Source: Lonicera japonica | Taxonomy: Eukaryota > Streptophyta > Magnoliopsida > Dipsacales > Caprifoliaceae | Direction of reading: 5' to 3' | Assembly (NCBI GenBank): GCA_021464415.1 | Contig: CM038465.1 | Span: 78,712,919-78,776,918 of the forward strand | DNA length: 64,000 nucleotides | In this document: in pieces, positions 47,065 to 59,352 of the stretch | How the letters are laid out: the number at the start of each line of letters is the position of its first letter | Numbering within the stretch: position 1 is the first letter of the stretch | Position numbers and translations under genes: made by a program | The notes under the pieces: model-generated | What the model saw: the letters and a program-made list of their open reading frames with translations, nothing else | The model's database searches: none | What the model was told of the DNA's origin: nothing

Positions 47065-48455
47065 GCTATACAACTCTTAGTGCTAATATTATGGGACTCT
47101 TTAAAATTATATTCCTAAGATATGGCTCGGATTTAATTTGGATTTTTTTGTTTTGATCCAACGGCTCAAAGACTCTTAACTTATGTTCCTAACTATTAGC
47201 CAAGATTTACTTTGATTCTTTATGTTTTAATCTGATAGTTCACACAATTATGTGATAACTACACATGTATTTATCTCATATTAATTTTAATTTATGTGAT
47301 AAACTAAAAAAGTATTTATCTCCTAATTAATTTGGATTTATGTAACATATTTCTACGATAACTAAACAAGTATTTATTAATTACCTAATTACTATTAAAG
47401 TGTTTTAAACCTTAATAAATAAATAAAAAATCGAATAACTTCAATTAAAATTTAATTTTTTTTAGAATGTTAGGTATGTATGAGTAGTTTTATTACTAAA
47501 AATCAATTGAGTTATATTTTTCCCTACCATTATTCAATTATTAGGCATGTATGAGTAGTTTTACTATCAATATCAATTATTTATTAATATTTTAACATTT
47601 AGTTGTATTAAATACAATGTAAGTTTCAACTGTCCAAAATTATTTATATGTTCTCAAATTTATTTATATTTTTTTATTATAAATAGTACAAATTAATTTT
47701 TTGAATTTAAAATTTTTAATTTTTAATACCCCTTTATTTCTAAAAAACAAATACAAACGGCATCATATCATATATACATTAACAACTACATTTTAATTAT
47801 TAACAAAATTTAAAACTCATGAATTTATTTATTTATCTCTTAGGATTAAAGTAGTGATATTTACAATATCAATTTGTTTGAAGAAGAAAATATAAATAAT
47901 TCGGAGAAAGGATAAAAAAATAATAATAAATAAGTTAATTTTAGGTGATAATGGCATTTTCAAAACTTAGAGCATATCAAATATTATTTTTTTCAAAATA
48001 AAATAATAATATTTTATTTTATCTGGAAACAAATTCTAATTGTTTAAATATTATGTTGATCTAAATGTAAATATATATACTAATTTAAACTTATCTAAAT
48101 GTAAACATATTAATTTAAACTTACTCGATTATTTTCCTGGCACATGTTTATCCTATATGTGATTAATATTTTTTAAATTTTAAAAATCCAAAAAGTACTA
48201 ATGAAAATATATAAATGGATTATATTGGCATTAACTTTATTTATAGGGAACCAATAGCTGAGTTTAAGGTTTTTACTAATTTGAATTCAATATATCTAAA
48301 ATATAATTACTTGAAACTAAACTTGACTAAAAGCATATTATGTAAAAAAATAAATTAAAATCTAGCCATTTTTTTACCCACCAAAATCTACCATGTTTAC
48401 TACACTATACTATAAACCTCAACTCAATCTTTCTCTGTTTGCCAGTTGTAGTTAG
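47065..48455. other. Gene-free AT-rich stretch
   Basis: No gene. Two near-repeats of TTAGGTATGTATGAGTAGTTTTA occur at about 47470 and 47542 (short direct duplication). Confidence 0.4.
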
Positions 48456-49660
48456 ATTGTATCTATGGGTGTAAACGGATGGGATACGGAACGAATACCA
48501 CACTATCCATAATCCTTATCCTTTTTTGAATATGCTATCCAATTTCTTATCCATATCCCTTCGAATAATATGTTCAACTATTCTTATCCTTATCATATCG
48601 AATTTCTCGGATTTGGATAATTATCCTATCCATTTTTATATATAACTATGGATATGTTCTTGAATAAAAGAATTATACCTTTGCCTTCACTCTTGCATGA
48701 GAGAAAAAGGCAAACAATGCCAATTTCAAATCGTTGGTCCTTTTTTACATGAAATTCTCGGTCGGTCAATAGATTGACTATCTTTATTTTTATATATGCA
48801 ATATCTATATTTAAGTCGAAGAGTGATTACTGATTTCTGCTCTTTCTTTTTGGAGCGAAGATTCCACATGCAATGTGGTATCAGATTAGCCATCATGTAT
48901 TTCCTGAATAACTATATTATTTTCTCCTTTCTTATTGTGCTTTTGCTCCTATGTTTTGTTAGTTCAAAAATTTAAAGCAATCTTGAAAATATATTTAACT
49001 ATTTGATTTATTAATTAAGACTAAACATTTTACAAGCTATAACTCGAGAAGTAAAACGAAGAATTTCAAAACTTATTAAAATTAAGAGTTGAGTTTTATA
49101 GTCAATTTTGACCTGATATAACCCATAAAATTCATATTAGATTATAAGATAACCACCGTATAAATGCAAATAATAAATCCAAATTGAAAATCATTACAAT
49201 TTAAATTTGATACGGTCTTAAACCTTTCATTCTAAAAATCACATATATATGTTGTAAATACAATTTAAGTCTTTCTTTTTTCTTTTTATTCTTTTCTAAT
49301 CTTTTTTTTTCAGTTTAAAAGACTTTGGTGAATTGGGACAGCTTAAGAACACTAAACTAAACATGGCCAATTTTTTTAAAAGTGAGAAAATATATATGTA
49401 TATAAACATAACATATACTAAATTATAACGGATATGGATATACGGTAAAACGGATATCCGTAGATATGGATAATCCTTCTCGGATACGGATTATTCATGT
49501 CGAATACTATCAGTATCCATATCCTTATCCATTTCCTCGGATATTTAAAAACACTATCCAAATCCTCTTTTTCGAATATCTATTCGGATAACTATCCACA
49601 AAATTCGAATACAAATCGGATTAGGATTTTCGGATATCCATTTACACCCCTAATTGTATC
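48456..49660. mobile_element. Non-autonomous hAT element with GGATATCC-rich ends
   Basis: The element 48464-49652 (1,189 bp) is flanked by an identical 8-bp duplication ATTGTATC (48456-48463 and 49653-49660). Ends TATGGGTGTAAACGGATGGG and TATCCATTTACACCCCTA are inverted. Both subterminal zones are packed with GGATA/TATCC and CGGAT words, and the 500-bp centre is plain AT-rich DNA. No transposase. Confidence 0.85.
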
Positions 49661-50152
49661 CTAATGGTATTTTAAAGAAAAAATGTTATATTTCAATAGA
49701 GTTTAGATAAATTGATAGAATTTACGTGAACTCAAACTTATGCCATATAGCACCCCATACTTTTTAAGATTATAAAACAAAAAAAGGAAAGAGTCGGCCT
49801 TATATTAGAGTTTGCTTAGTCGAAAACCTATCGAATTAGGCTATTTTACATTACTAATTATAACGGAAGTTTAATTAGATAGACTTATTTTACTTTACCA
49901 CTATTTGAATAATAGGCATACAATTATATTCTTAAAGTTTGGTTCAGGTTAAAAATTAAAATTAGTGCTATAGAGGGGGATTTAATTCCTCTTATTCTCA
50001 AAATAAAAAATATACTATTACTTTTTTAAGATAATGTTAAAATTAATTTATTTGAAAAATAGCAAAATTAGAATAAAAACTCTTAATATGAGATAAAAAA
50101 AATTAAAATTACGAGTAGTTATAGATATTAAAAAAATAGTAATAAATGTAAT
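49661..50152. other. Gene-free AT-rich stretch
   Basis: Nothing recognisable. Confidence 0.35.
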
Positions 50153-50935
50153 GGATGGTGCAAATTAGTAATCTAATTTGTCTCGCCAACCACGAGCTGA
50201 CGCGTAGCCGTCCATGACAGCAATCAGGCCTGCCCTAGTGGAAGGAGCTCAAAGGAGCCCTATTGGGTCACCACAAGAAGCGTAAAGCCCCTTATAAATT
50301 GAACGCCCACTCAATAATTAATTACGTACAGCAAATTGCAGGGCTCGGGCTCCAGAGCTCTGAAACTCCCTCTCACCTAACCACTTTGTTAGAGTTGTTG
50401 ACAGAAGTATAGGCGACTGCCACCTGTTCTGTAGAACGCGCGAAACTCTTACTTTCATTAAATGCACACCAGCTGTATTTAATGCATCGGAAATCATGTA
50501 TAAGTAGGGTCAGAGTTGATGATGACAAAAGCATAGCTCCATACTTGCTCTGGGAGTTCTGGTCACATGTTTTCTCCCAGTCATATATATAAAAGAAGCC
50601 GTTACTTTTCTCAACAACCTAACAACAACCAGAAAAACCTAAGAATAAGAAGAATCCAGCATTTAATAGTAAGAAGATAAGAGATAAATAGAAGCTCAGA
50701 GTACTCAGTAGAGCTTCTAGAATAGATAAGCCAGAACTAATGTAACTCGAGTATACTCTTATTATAATATTGTGAGAATATAATAGTTAAAGAGACTTTG
50801 TGAATTTGTAATACTTATTTGTTCATCATCAATAAAAGGAAAACTGAGCTCCTAGCTCTATTCCACAGAGGATGATTAACCCGTATCTTCATACGAGGCC
50901 AACCTCATCTATACATTTTTGACTCTGTTGGTTTG
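50153..50935 (+). mobile_element. LTR fragment, family L copy A
   Basis: It starts GATGGTGCAAATTAGTAATC and runs through GCCAACCACGAGCTGACGCG, a CCAGAGCTC-rich stretch, a TATA box (TATATATAAAAGAAGCC, about 50583-50599) and CATACGAGGCCAACCTCATC, all matching the reverse complement of 59358-60286. The homology stops at about 50930 (TTTTTGACTCT) before the expected CACCAACA end, and no target duplication is seen. This copy is therefore truncated at its 3' end. An AATAAA-like polyadenylation word is at about 50830. Confidence 0.75.
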
Positions 50936-52077
50936 TTGTATTTATTGTATTAAATAGAAAAAAAAAATACAAAAAGTGCGTCTAATCCGCTGTTATTGTT
51001 TAAAGCTAATATAGTACCATATTATTTTTATTAGCCTTTTATTTTTTGTGTAAAATTACATTGATGGGTAAGATTTACACATTATTATAAACTATCATTG
51101 GAAATCATATAAGAACACATTATGTAAATTATCACTAGTAAAAATCATTTCAGATAAAAAAAAAAATATAACCACTAAATAATAGTTATCTTTGTTTCTT
51201 TTAATAATCCACACTAGTAAAATAATCCATATATACTTAATTAGAAATGCCCTATAAAGACTTTTATGTTGAAGGATATTCAACTCCACTCATACATGTG
51301 TAAGACTTATTACATTTATAGTACCCATTTCTTTCTTTCTTCCAACTTATGCCATACTAACACGTGCAAGACTTTTTATGCACATACTATTATTCCTTTT
51401 AAAAATCGAAAAGTATAAAATAATTATTACTTAAATATTACAAGATTAAATTTTATTTAGAGTGTTTATGCATTTAATGAAATATATGACAAGCAACGTA
51501 TGAACTTAATCATCAAATGAATTCAATTGATTTTGATGTTTTATTTAAGGGAGTAGAGTAAAATATTGTTGTTACAAAAAATCTTGAACTTGCAACATCT
51601 AAATTTGGGTTTTTAATTTTATATTTTTTTATGACATAACAGGGTAATTCATAAGATTTATGTTATATTTAAATTTGAACATGAGATTTAATTGGTCAAG
51701 GTCAAGGCATTTTTAAAATATCTTTGATGTAGTAATGTAATCATATATGATATCCCAAAATTGTTGCATGATTGGTAGTAATTTTAATTTATGAATAACT
51801 AAATATCTACTAGAATTTGTTGGGTTATTTAAATTTAATATGGGATTGTTATGGCTCATTTTGAGTAATCAATTAAAAAAAATTATAAAATAATTTTGAG
51901 TTACACTTTGTTTGCTAAAGAGTAGTTAAGATATGATGGTAAATTCATTTTTCTTCTTAAAAAAAGTCTTGAATGATGCAAAAAGGAGAAATAAATTTAA
52001 AAATAAGACCCAAACTTTTTAGGTTGGTATTAAAAATGAGATTTTAAAGGGAGGGTACAGGAGTGTACAATGTAATA
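50936..52077. other. Gene-free AT-rich stretch
   Basis: No gene or element with ends. Confidence 0.35.
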
Positions 52078-52636
52078 ATAACTTTAAAATTCATTTTTCT
52101 AGGGACATTAATTTAGTTAATATTTTGTTGTTTTTTTTTTAATTTACAAATCATATATATAAAAATATATTAATATTATTGTGAAAGAAAAAAGGACTCT
52201 GTTAAAAATTTATCATTCTTAAACATAATTAATGAACTATAAATTTGATTGCCTTAAAAAAAGTTATAAATTTGGTTTGATAAAAAATAAAACTACTTTG
52301 GTAATAGTAATTAGGATTTAGGATAATAAAAATATCCATTCCCGATTTTTTTTCATTGCGGTACACATGAGTACGTTTTAAATATAAATACGATTTGGGG
52401 TCTGTCCTGCTTGAGTTCATGTAAATTTAGCATGTTAAACTCAAACCAACCAATATATAATATTTTTTCTTTAAATACTGTATAGGTTTTGCAATATAAT
52501 AAATGCAGCATTTTTGAGTTTTCATAGTTAAATTATCTCTAGTCTTGGATTGAGGTCAGATTCATTATATTCTTTAGACGGGTCAAAGTTAAATTTTTCA
52601 TAACTTGTCCCAAACCCGACCACTAATCATTGCTAC
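52078..52636. repeat. Dispersed 0.6-kb repeat, copy 2
   Basis: Second copy of the 46388-47064 repeat in direct orientation, about 5.6 kb away. Several indels and many substitutions separate the two. A (TA)n run at 52704-52731 lies just downstream. Confidence 0.7.
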
Positions 52637-52698
52637 ACATGAATAATTTTTTTTAAAATAAACTTAATTATTTTTTTTTTGTACCAAAGACACGGACA

Positions 52699-52732
<34 letters not shown>

Positions 52733-53158
52733 GGTGCTCAACTGCTCACAGAATTAAATCAATATATATGTATGTGTGTGCTATATATATACAAAGGGAT
52801 CGATAGCATCTCCAATTGCTTAAGTTATGTATAGACAGTATAGCATAGCAGCACGTACGTACTATCTGTGAAGCTTATTTTCCAACGTACGTTTACTGAA
52901 CTTGTAGTTGGCTTTTACTAATTAGAGTACGTACGTACGTTGCATATATTCTTAATTATGCGTATATCCTCACGTACATGCCCCAAATCTCCCAATATTC
53001 AAATCCCCTTTCTCATCTCTCCATAAGTAAATGTACATATGTACACGGAGATCATTATGTATCAAAAATAAATAAATAAATAAATAAATCCTAAAGATAA
53101 AATATACTTATAAGTCCATTACCAAGGTAAAATGATGTATTTATTAATCACGTACTGG

Positions 53159-53590
53159 TATCAAATCAGGGGCGAAGCTATGTAGGGGCAGGGGGGGCAG
53201 CTGCCCCTCCTTGGGTTGGGGCTTTTTTTGTAAAAAAAAAAACTTTTTAGGGACTTATGTGCATAAAAATAAACTTGAGGGGACCTAACTGTAAGATACA
53301 AAATCTTAAAGAACAATTTGTTAATATTAAACCTAATTAATTAAATATTTACACCATTTTTTTACTACCACCATTCACCAATACTTCCAAAATATGAAAA
53401 ATTATAGAATGTTATTGTAATTTATCATAATTGTTTGCATTTGTTATTTAAGTTGTATGAACTTTTATTATTAATAGTGTTATGTTTGCATTCAAATTTT
53501 ATGGCTTTAAATATGATATAGTGTGTGTTGATTTTCGATTAAATTTCGCCCCCTGTTGGTCAATTTTCTGGCTTCGCCACTGTATCAAAT
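53159..53590. mobile_element. Non-autonomous hAT element (416 bp)
   Basis: The element 53167-53582 begins CAGGGGCGAAGC and ends GCTTCGCCACTG, near-perfect 12-bp inverted repeats. An identical 8-bp duplication TATCAAAT flanks it (53159-53166 and 53583-53590). Inside the left end is GGGGCAGGGGGGGCAGCTGC, the characteristic GC-rich subterminal zone of this common plant hAT group. Confidence 0.9.
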
Positions 53591-53882
53591 TAAAAGTTGA
53601 TATTTGAGTTTTAAATTTATTTAAGAATATGATCACTGTTTAGGAAACTTGTTTGTTGTACGTCATAAAATTTGATAAATTGATTATGTTAAAAAAAAAA
53701 AAATACTTTTTATTAGCTACAATGTTCAAAATTTTTGTTTTAGTTCGCATATAGCTTTGTTTTCTTCCATGCATGGCTAACACTCACATAAAAATTTTCT
53801 AGTGCATGTATAAATTAAGTTCATTGAATATCTAGACAGATTAATTTGCTAGAATTTGGGTGAGAGGAAATTAAGTTTATAA

Positions 53883-54200
53883 GGGCGCGTTTGATAACAA
53901 AACAGAAAATCACAATAAAATTAATTGATTTAATTTGTGTGAGAATGTAAAAAATAAGTTGAGTGATGCGGTGAGATTTTGATCTCCATTTCATGCTCAT
54001 TTTTATGAGTAAATGTCATCCACCCTCCTTTATTTCTTTATGAAAAAAAATTCTTCACCATCACCCAAATAATTTTTTTCCATTGAATAAACAACAAAAC
54101 AAGAGAACATCTGACAACATCTCTCAACTTATTTTATACTAATTTCTCACAAAAATACATTATTTTTCTACAATTTTTCATGTTGTTATTAAACGGACCA
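53883..54200. mobile_element. Tourist-like MITE, family A copy 3
   Basis: Ends GGGCGCGTTTGATAACAAAA and TGTTGTTATTAAACGGACCA are inverted repeats. TAA flanks both sides (53880-53882 and 54201-54203). It contains AAAAAATAAGTTGAG and CTCAACTTATTTTATAC blocks as in copies 1 and 2. Longest copy at 318 bp. Confidence 0.7.
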
Positions 54201-54263
54201 TAAGAACTACTTTGTGATTCCGTAGCATTTGAAAATTGTTCTACAAAAATATATGTATATATA

Positions 54264-54462
54264 CTCCCTATGTCCCAAATTAATAATCCACTATTTTTTT
54301 TAAAATGTCTCAAATTAAGATTTGATCAATTTTCTGTTCAAAATAAAATCAACTTGTCAAATTAAATTCATAATATGAAAATTTTGTTTTTTCAAACATT
54401 TGATTTTAATGAAATTAGTACATTCTTAAAATATGTGAAAGTCAAACATGAATATTATTAGG
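54264..54462. mobile_element. Diverged Stowaway-like MITE
   Basis: Starts ACTCCCTATGTCCCAAATTA, a typical Stowaway end, and the body contains the CAAATTAAG and TGATTTTAATGAAATTAGTA blocks seen in the 10648 element. The right end is too decayed to set a boundary. Confidence 0.45.
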
Positions 54463-55630
54463 TGTGGAAACTCAAAAAAGGAATTAAGTACACTGGCTGG
54501 GACCGGCAAAGAGCGTTAGTAGTATTATGCAGAACAAAGTTTATATGGTTTAAACCTTTAGAATCCCGGCCATACCCTTCACGGAAGTTAATTCAAGACT
54601 AGCTAGGTCATCGTCTTTAATAATAATAAAGAGACAATAAACAGCTTCGACTCAGTTTGTGAAATTGTTTCCCCAATAAGCACAAGGTTGGGCCCTTGTA
54701 CCCTTATCAAGATACTTTTGGTGATACCACTGCCCCTGGTGGTGGATCCCTAGAATGGACAAACCCATAAAATATCGTTATCTCTCTCTCTCTCTCTCAA
54801 TTTAGATCGATCGAGCAATCAAATAGTACTATATACGTCCACACCAAAACAATTGCTGAAACTTCATTTTCTTGGAGTACTCCATGTGAAAAGGGGAACA
54901 AGCTAGACCTGAAAATAAGGGCGACGGATGATCGAGATGGGACTGATAGGAAAGCTATGGCCATGCATTTTTACTTTTGAAACGCATGGTGCTTACCATA
55001 AGAAAGCAACCAAACCTACATGTTGATTTGTATGTTTATATATATATGTATTATCTACTAGCTATATATATATATTAATATTAATTAACATACATATACA
55101 AGACAAGAAATTGGCTTTGATCATCCAGGGGATGGATGAGGACACTAGCTAGCTAAGCTAGGGTGGCATTGTGATCCAAATTAATTCTCGATCTTGATGG
55201 CCCAAATAACATGTGGTCCAAAATTTTTGGTGGCCAACTATTGGTAGCTTTTACAAATGGATATTTATCCAAAGTGTGCTAAAGTTGGTTTAGACAATTT
55301 TTTCGAACGAATCCTCAAACAAAAAAAGAAACTAAAAACTAGGATTTCACCCCAGTTTTAAAACATATTAGGGGTGAGAACCACTTAGTTTTAGAAATTA
55401 GGAGTACCTCCCTAAGTGGACTCTTTGACCATATGTTGCCTTTAATACAGTCAATCCAAGTTGGAAACTCACGTCAAATTAACAATTTTACCCCTGTATT
55501 CGTTTTTAGAAAGTTGTAAGGCTTGCTTAATTTAAGGATTTATGAAATGAAATTGTTTTCGAATTTTGAATTATACAAGAAAATTATAATTGTTGATTTT
55601 GTAACTTATTAAATTAATTAAAATAATTCA
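54463..55630. other. Gene-free stretch
   Basis: No gene recognised; a CT run is at about 54782-54800. Base composition is slightly less AT-biased around 54480-54780, but no frame or motif stands out. Confidence 0.35.
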
Positions 55631-56173
55631 ATATTTGAAATTCAAATTGCAAGGGCTTAAATATATTTTCAAATATATGAATATATATCCGATGCACACT
55701 TTCATTTTTTATGATTTTATTATGATTCCAATATTTCACATTTTTTATATGTATACATGTCTTTTTATTTTAATTTTTACTAATATACCTGTTTATAGTT
55801 TCATTTTTACAATTGTGTATACATGTATCTGTGTTGAAGTTTTTTCAATCTTCAAGTATATAACTATTTTTACAAATTTTAAAATTTCTATGCTTATATA
55901 TGCTTTATATTTCCATATTAATTTTCAATTTTATGATTACAAGTATATATACCTGTTTTGATGACTACATATATATTTATTTATAAAATATTTGTCATTT
56001 ACATTGTATACATATTTATTTTTTCACAATTTTTAAATATAAAATCAGTTTCATTTTTATGATTACACATATATCTATTGTACATTTGTTTGATTTTAGA
56101 TTTTACGTTTATAATTATATTTGTTGTTGCATTTTCAAGTTATAGTTGTAAATCTATCTTATATATTTATATA

Positions 56174-56564
56174 TAGGGAAAGGATCTTAAGTGGACCAAT
56201 TTTTTTGTCCTTAAATGTGGACAAGTTATTTTGAGGGGGTAAACGGATAATTTTTTTGATGAAACTTGATGAAGACGATCTCCATGATTAGTAGATCACT
56301 TCGGCCAATTTTCATTAAAAAATTCAATCGGGAAGTGGGTTAACTAAAAAATTGATATATATGTGCATTTTTAGCCGTTAAAATTTAAGATGTTTAGCTA
56401 ACCCACTTTTCAGTTGAATTTTTCGATGAAAATTGGTAGAGATGATCTACTAATCATGGAGATCATCTTCACCAAGTTTTAAAAAATATTCATCCGTTTA
56501 CCCCCTTAAAATGATTGGTCCACATTTAAGAACAAAAAAATGTCCTTTTTAGATCTTTCCCCTA
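56174..56564. mobile_element. Foldback MITE, family F copy 1
   Basis: Outer ends TAGGGAAAGGATCTTAAGTG and AGATCTTTCCCCTA are inverted, and most of the element folds back on itself: GGTAAACGGAT against ATCCGTTTACC, GACGATCTCCATGATTAGTA against TACTAATCATGGAGATCATC. About 390 bp. Flanked by (TA)n, so the target duplication cannot be defined. Confidence 0.8.
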
Positions 56565-57141
56565 TATATATATATATATATATATTTACATTTATGATTA
56601 TGTCAGTTATTACAATTTTATCAACAATTTTTATATTTGTACAAGTCTTTACATTTTAATTTTTATAAATATATTTGTTTACTTATTTGATTATATTTGT
56701 TTTATATATTTTTAATTTTACATATATATATATTCAATTATATATATAAATATTTATTCATTTTCAAAATATTAACACTATTATTTGTTTAACATAACTA
56801 CCTCAATTACGTAAATATATAATTATACAAGCACTTGTTTGAATTAAATATAATCATGTGATTATACATGTTATTACATTTTTTATTTTATGCTCTTAAA
56901 TATATATGTTTGATTTTAGATTTTATGTTTATAATTATATCTGTTGTTACATTTTCAAGTTACAGTTGTAAATATATATCTGTATATATATATATATATA
57001 ATTTTACATTTATGATTATATCATTTATTAAATTTTCATTTTATTTTATGTTATATATATTTTCAATTTTACGTTTGTAATTATATAATATACATCTTTA
57101 CTTTTTTGGGCATATAATTATATATGTTATATATATATATA

Positions 57142-57475
57142 TAGGGAAAAGTTATATATATTTGGTCCTTTGCGGACAATTTGAAAGAGTAAACGGATGA
57201 ATTTTTTTTGAAACTCAGTGAAGAATTATATATATTCCACCAAATTACAAAAAATCAACCGGGAAGTAAGTTTTAAACACTTAAATTTTAACGGTTAGAA
57301 ACGCACATATATATCAATTTTTTAGTTAACCCTTTTCCGATTAAATTTTTCGATGAAATTTGGTGAATGTGATATAATTATATATCACCAAGTTTTATCA
57401 AAAAATTCATTTATACCCCTCAAAATGATTGGTCCATATAAGGACCAAAAAATCGGTCCTCTTATCCTTCTCCTA
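57142..57475. mobile_element. Foldback MITE, family F copy 2
   Basis: Same ends (TAGGGAAAAG and CTTCTCCTA) and the same inner words as copy 1 (AGTAAACGGATGAATTTTTT, CAACCGGGAAGTAAG, GGTCCATATAAGGACC). TATATA insertions have replaced part of the arms. A partial further end (TAGGGAAAAGATCTAAAGAG ... TTGGTCCACATT, 57474-57527) directly follows. Confidence 0.75.
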
Positions 57476-58489
57476 TAGGGAAAAGATCTAAAGAGAACCA
57501 TTTATGTTTTAATTGGTCCACATTTACGTTTGTAATTATATATGTTTTATGTACTTTTAATTTTGCATATATATATAGATGTATATGAAAATTTATTCAT
57601 TTTCAAATATTAACATTATTATCTATTTAATGTAACTATCTTAATTACGTAAATATATAATTAAACATGAATATGTTTGAATTATATATAATTAAGTGAT
57701 TATATTTTTTTTATATATTTTCAATTATATATATACAACTGTATATATAAATATTTATTCATTTTCAAATATTAACACTATGATTTGTTTAACATAAATA
57801 CCTCAATTAAATAAATATATAATTATACATGCATTTGTTTCAATTATACTTTTTTGGATAATATATAATTATGTAATTATATAAGTTATTACATTTTTAA
57901 TTATATGCAAGTTATGCTTACAAATCTATCTGTTATATATATTATCAATTTTACATTTGTGATTATATTTGTTATTATAATTTTAATTTTATACTCTTAA
58001 ATATATCTGTTATGTATATGTTTGATTTTAGATTTTATGTTTATAATTATGTATGTTGTTGCATTTTCAAGTTACAGTTGTAAATATATCTTATATATCT
58101 TATATATATATCAATTTTACATATGTGATTATGTCAATTATTATAGTTTCAATTTTTCAACAATTTTTATATATGTACATGTCTTTACATTTTAATTTTT
58201 ACAAATATATTTGTTTACAATTTTTTATATGTATTTGATTATATCTGTTTTATATTTTTTCAATTTTACACACACATATAAATATATATATATATTCAAC
58301 TATATATATATATATATATAAATATTTATTCATTTTTAAATATTAATACTGCTATATGTTTAACATAACTACCTCAATTACATAAATATATAATTATACA
58401 TGCACTTGTTTGAATTATATATAATTATGTGATTATATATGTTATTACATTCAACTGTATATATATATATATGTTTTATATATTTTAAA

Positions 58490-58527
<38 letters not shown>

Positions 58528-59352
58528 TCAACTGTATATATAAATATATATTCATTTTCAAATATTAACACTATTATTTGTTTAACATAACTACCTTAAT
58601 TACGTAAATATATAATTATACTGCATTTATTTGAATTATATTTGTTTGGATTATATATAATTATGTGATTACATAAGTTATTACATTTTTAATTATATGT
58701 TTGATTTTAGATTTTATGTTTATAATTATATATGTTGTTACATTTTCAAGTTATAGTTGTAAATATATCTATTACATATATATATATATATAGTTTTACA
58801 TTTGTGATTATATCAATTATTACATTTTCAATTTTGTGCTTATAAATATAATGTTACATATATTTTCAATTTTATGTTTGTGATTATATATGTAATTACA
58901 TTTTTACTTTTATGGATTTATAAATATATATGTTATATATATATATATATATTTAATTTTACGTTCGTGATTATATCTGTTTTATGTATTTTCAATTTTG
59001 CATATATATATATTTAGCTGTATATGAATATTTATTCATTTTCAAATATTAACATTATTATCTATTTAACATAACTATTTTAATTCTGTAAATATGAAAT
59101 TATACAAACATATGTTTGAATTATATATAATTATGTGATTATATATGTTATTACTTTTTCAATTTTATGCTTATATATATATATATTTATATATTTAACC
59201 ATAAATACATGTTTATTCATTTCAAATATTAGCATTATTATATATTTAATGTAAATATCTAAATTATAAATTATATAATTATATATAATTACATAACTAC
59301 CACCATGACAAATAGATTATATGTTTCGTAGTTTAAGTATGTACTGAATATT

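Larger units (their letters stand above)
55631..59335. repeat. AT-rich composite repeat array
   Basis: Two blocks recur in the same orientation. Block 1 begins CATTTTCAAATATTAACA and runs about 85 bp through GTTTAACATAACTACCTCAA and TAAATATATAATTATAC; copies are near 56759, 57598, 57760, 58330, 58552, 59037 and 59217. Block 2 begins TTTGATTTTAGATTTTATGT and runs through GTTGTTACATTTTCAAGTTA; copies are near 56089, 56910, 58019 and 58688. Between them are (TA)n runs and repeated TATATATTTTCAATTTTACA words. Two foldback MITEs interrupt it. The arrangement looks like an amplified higher-order repeat rather than simple low complexity. Small open frames inside are by-products. Confidence 0.75.

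Noticed and set aside
55635..58238. Several small frames rich in Phe, Ile and Tyr
   Set aside because: Products of the AT-rich repeat array; composition matches repeat words in every frame.
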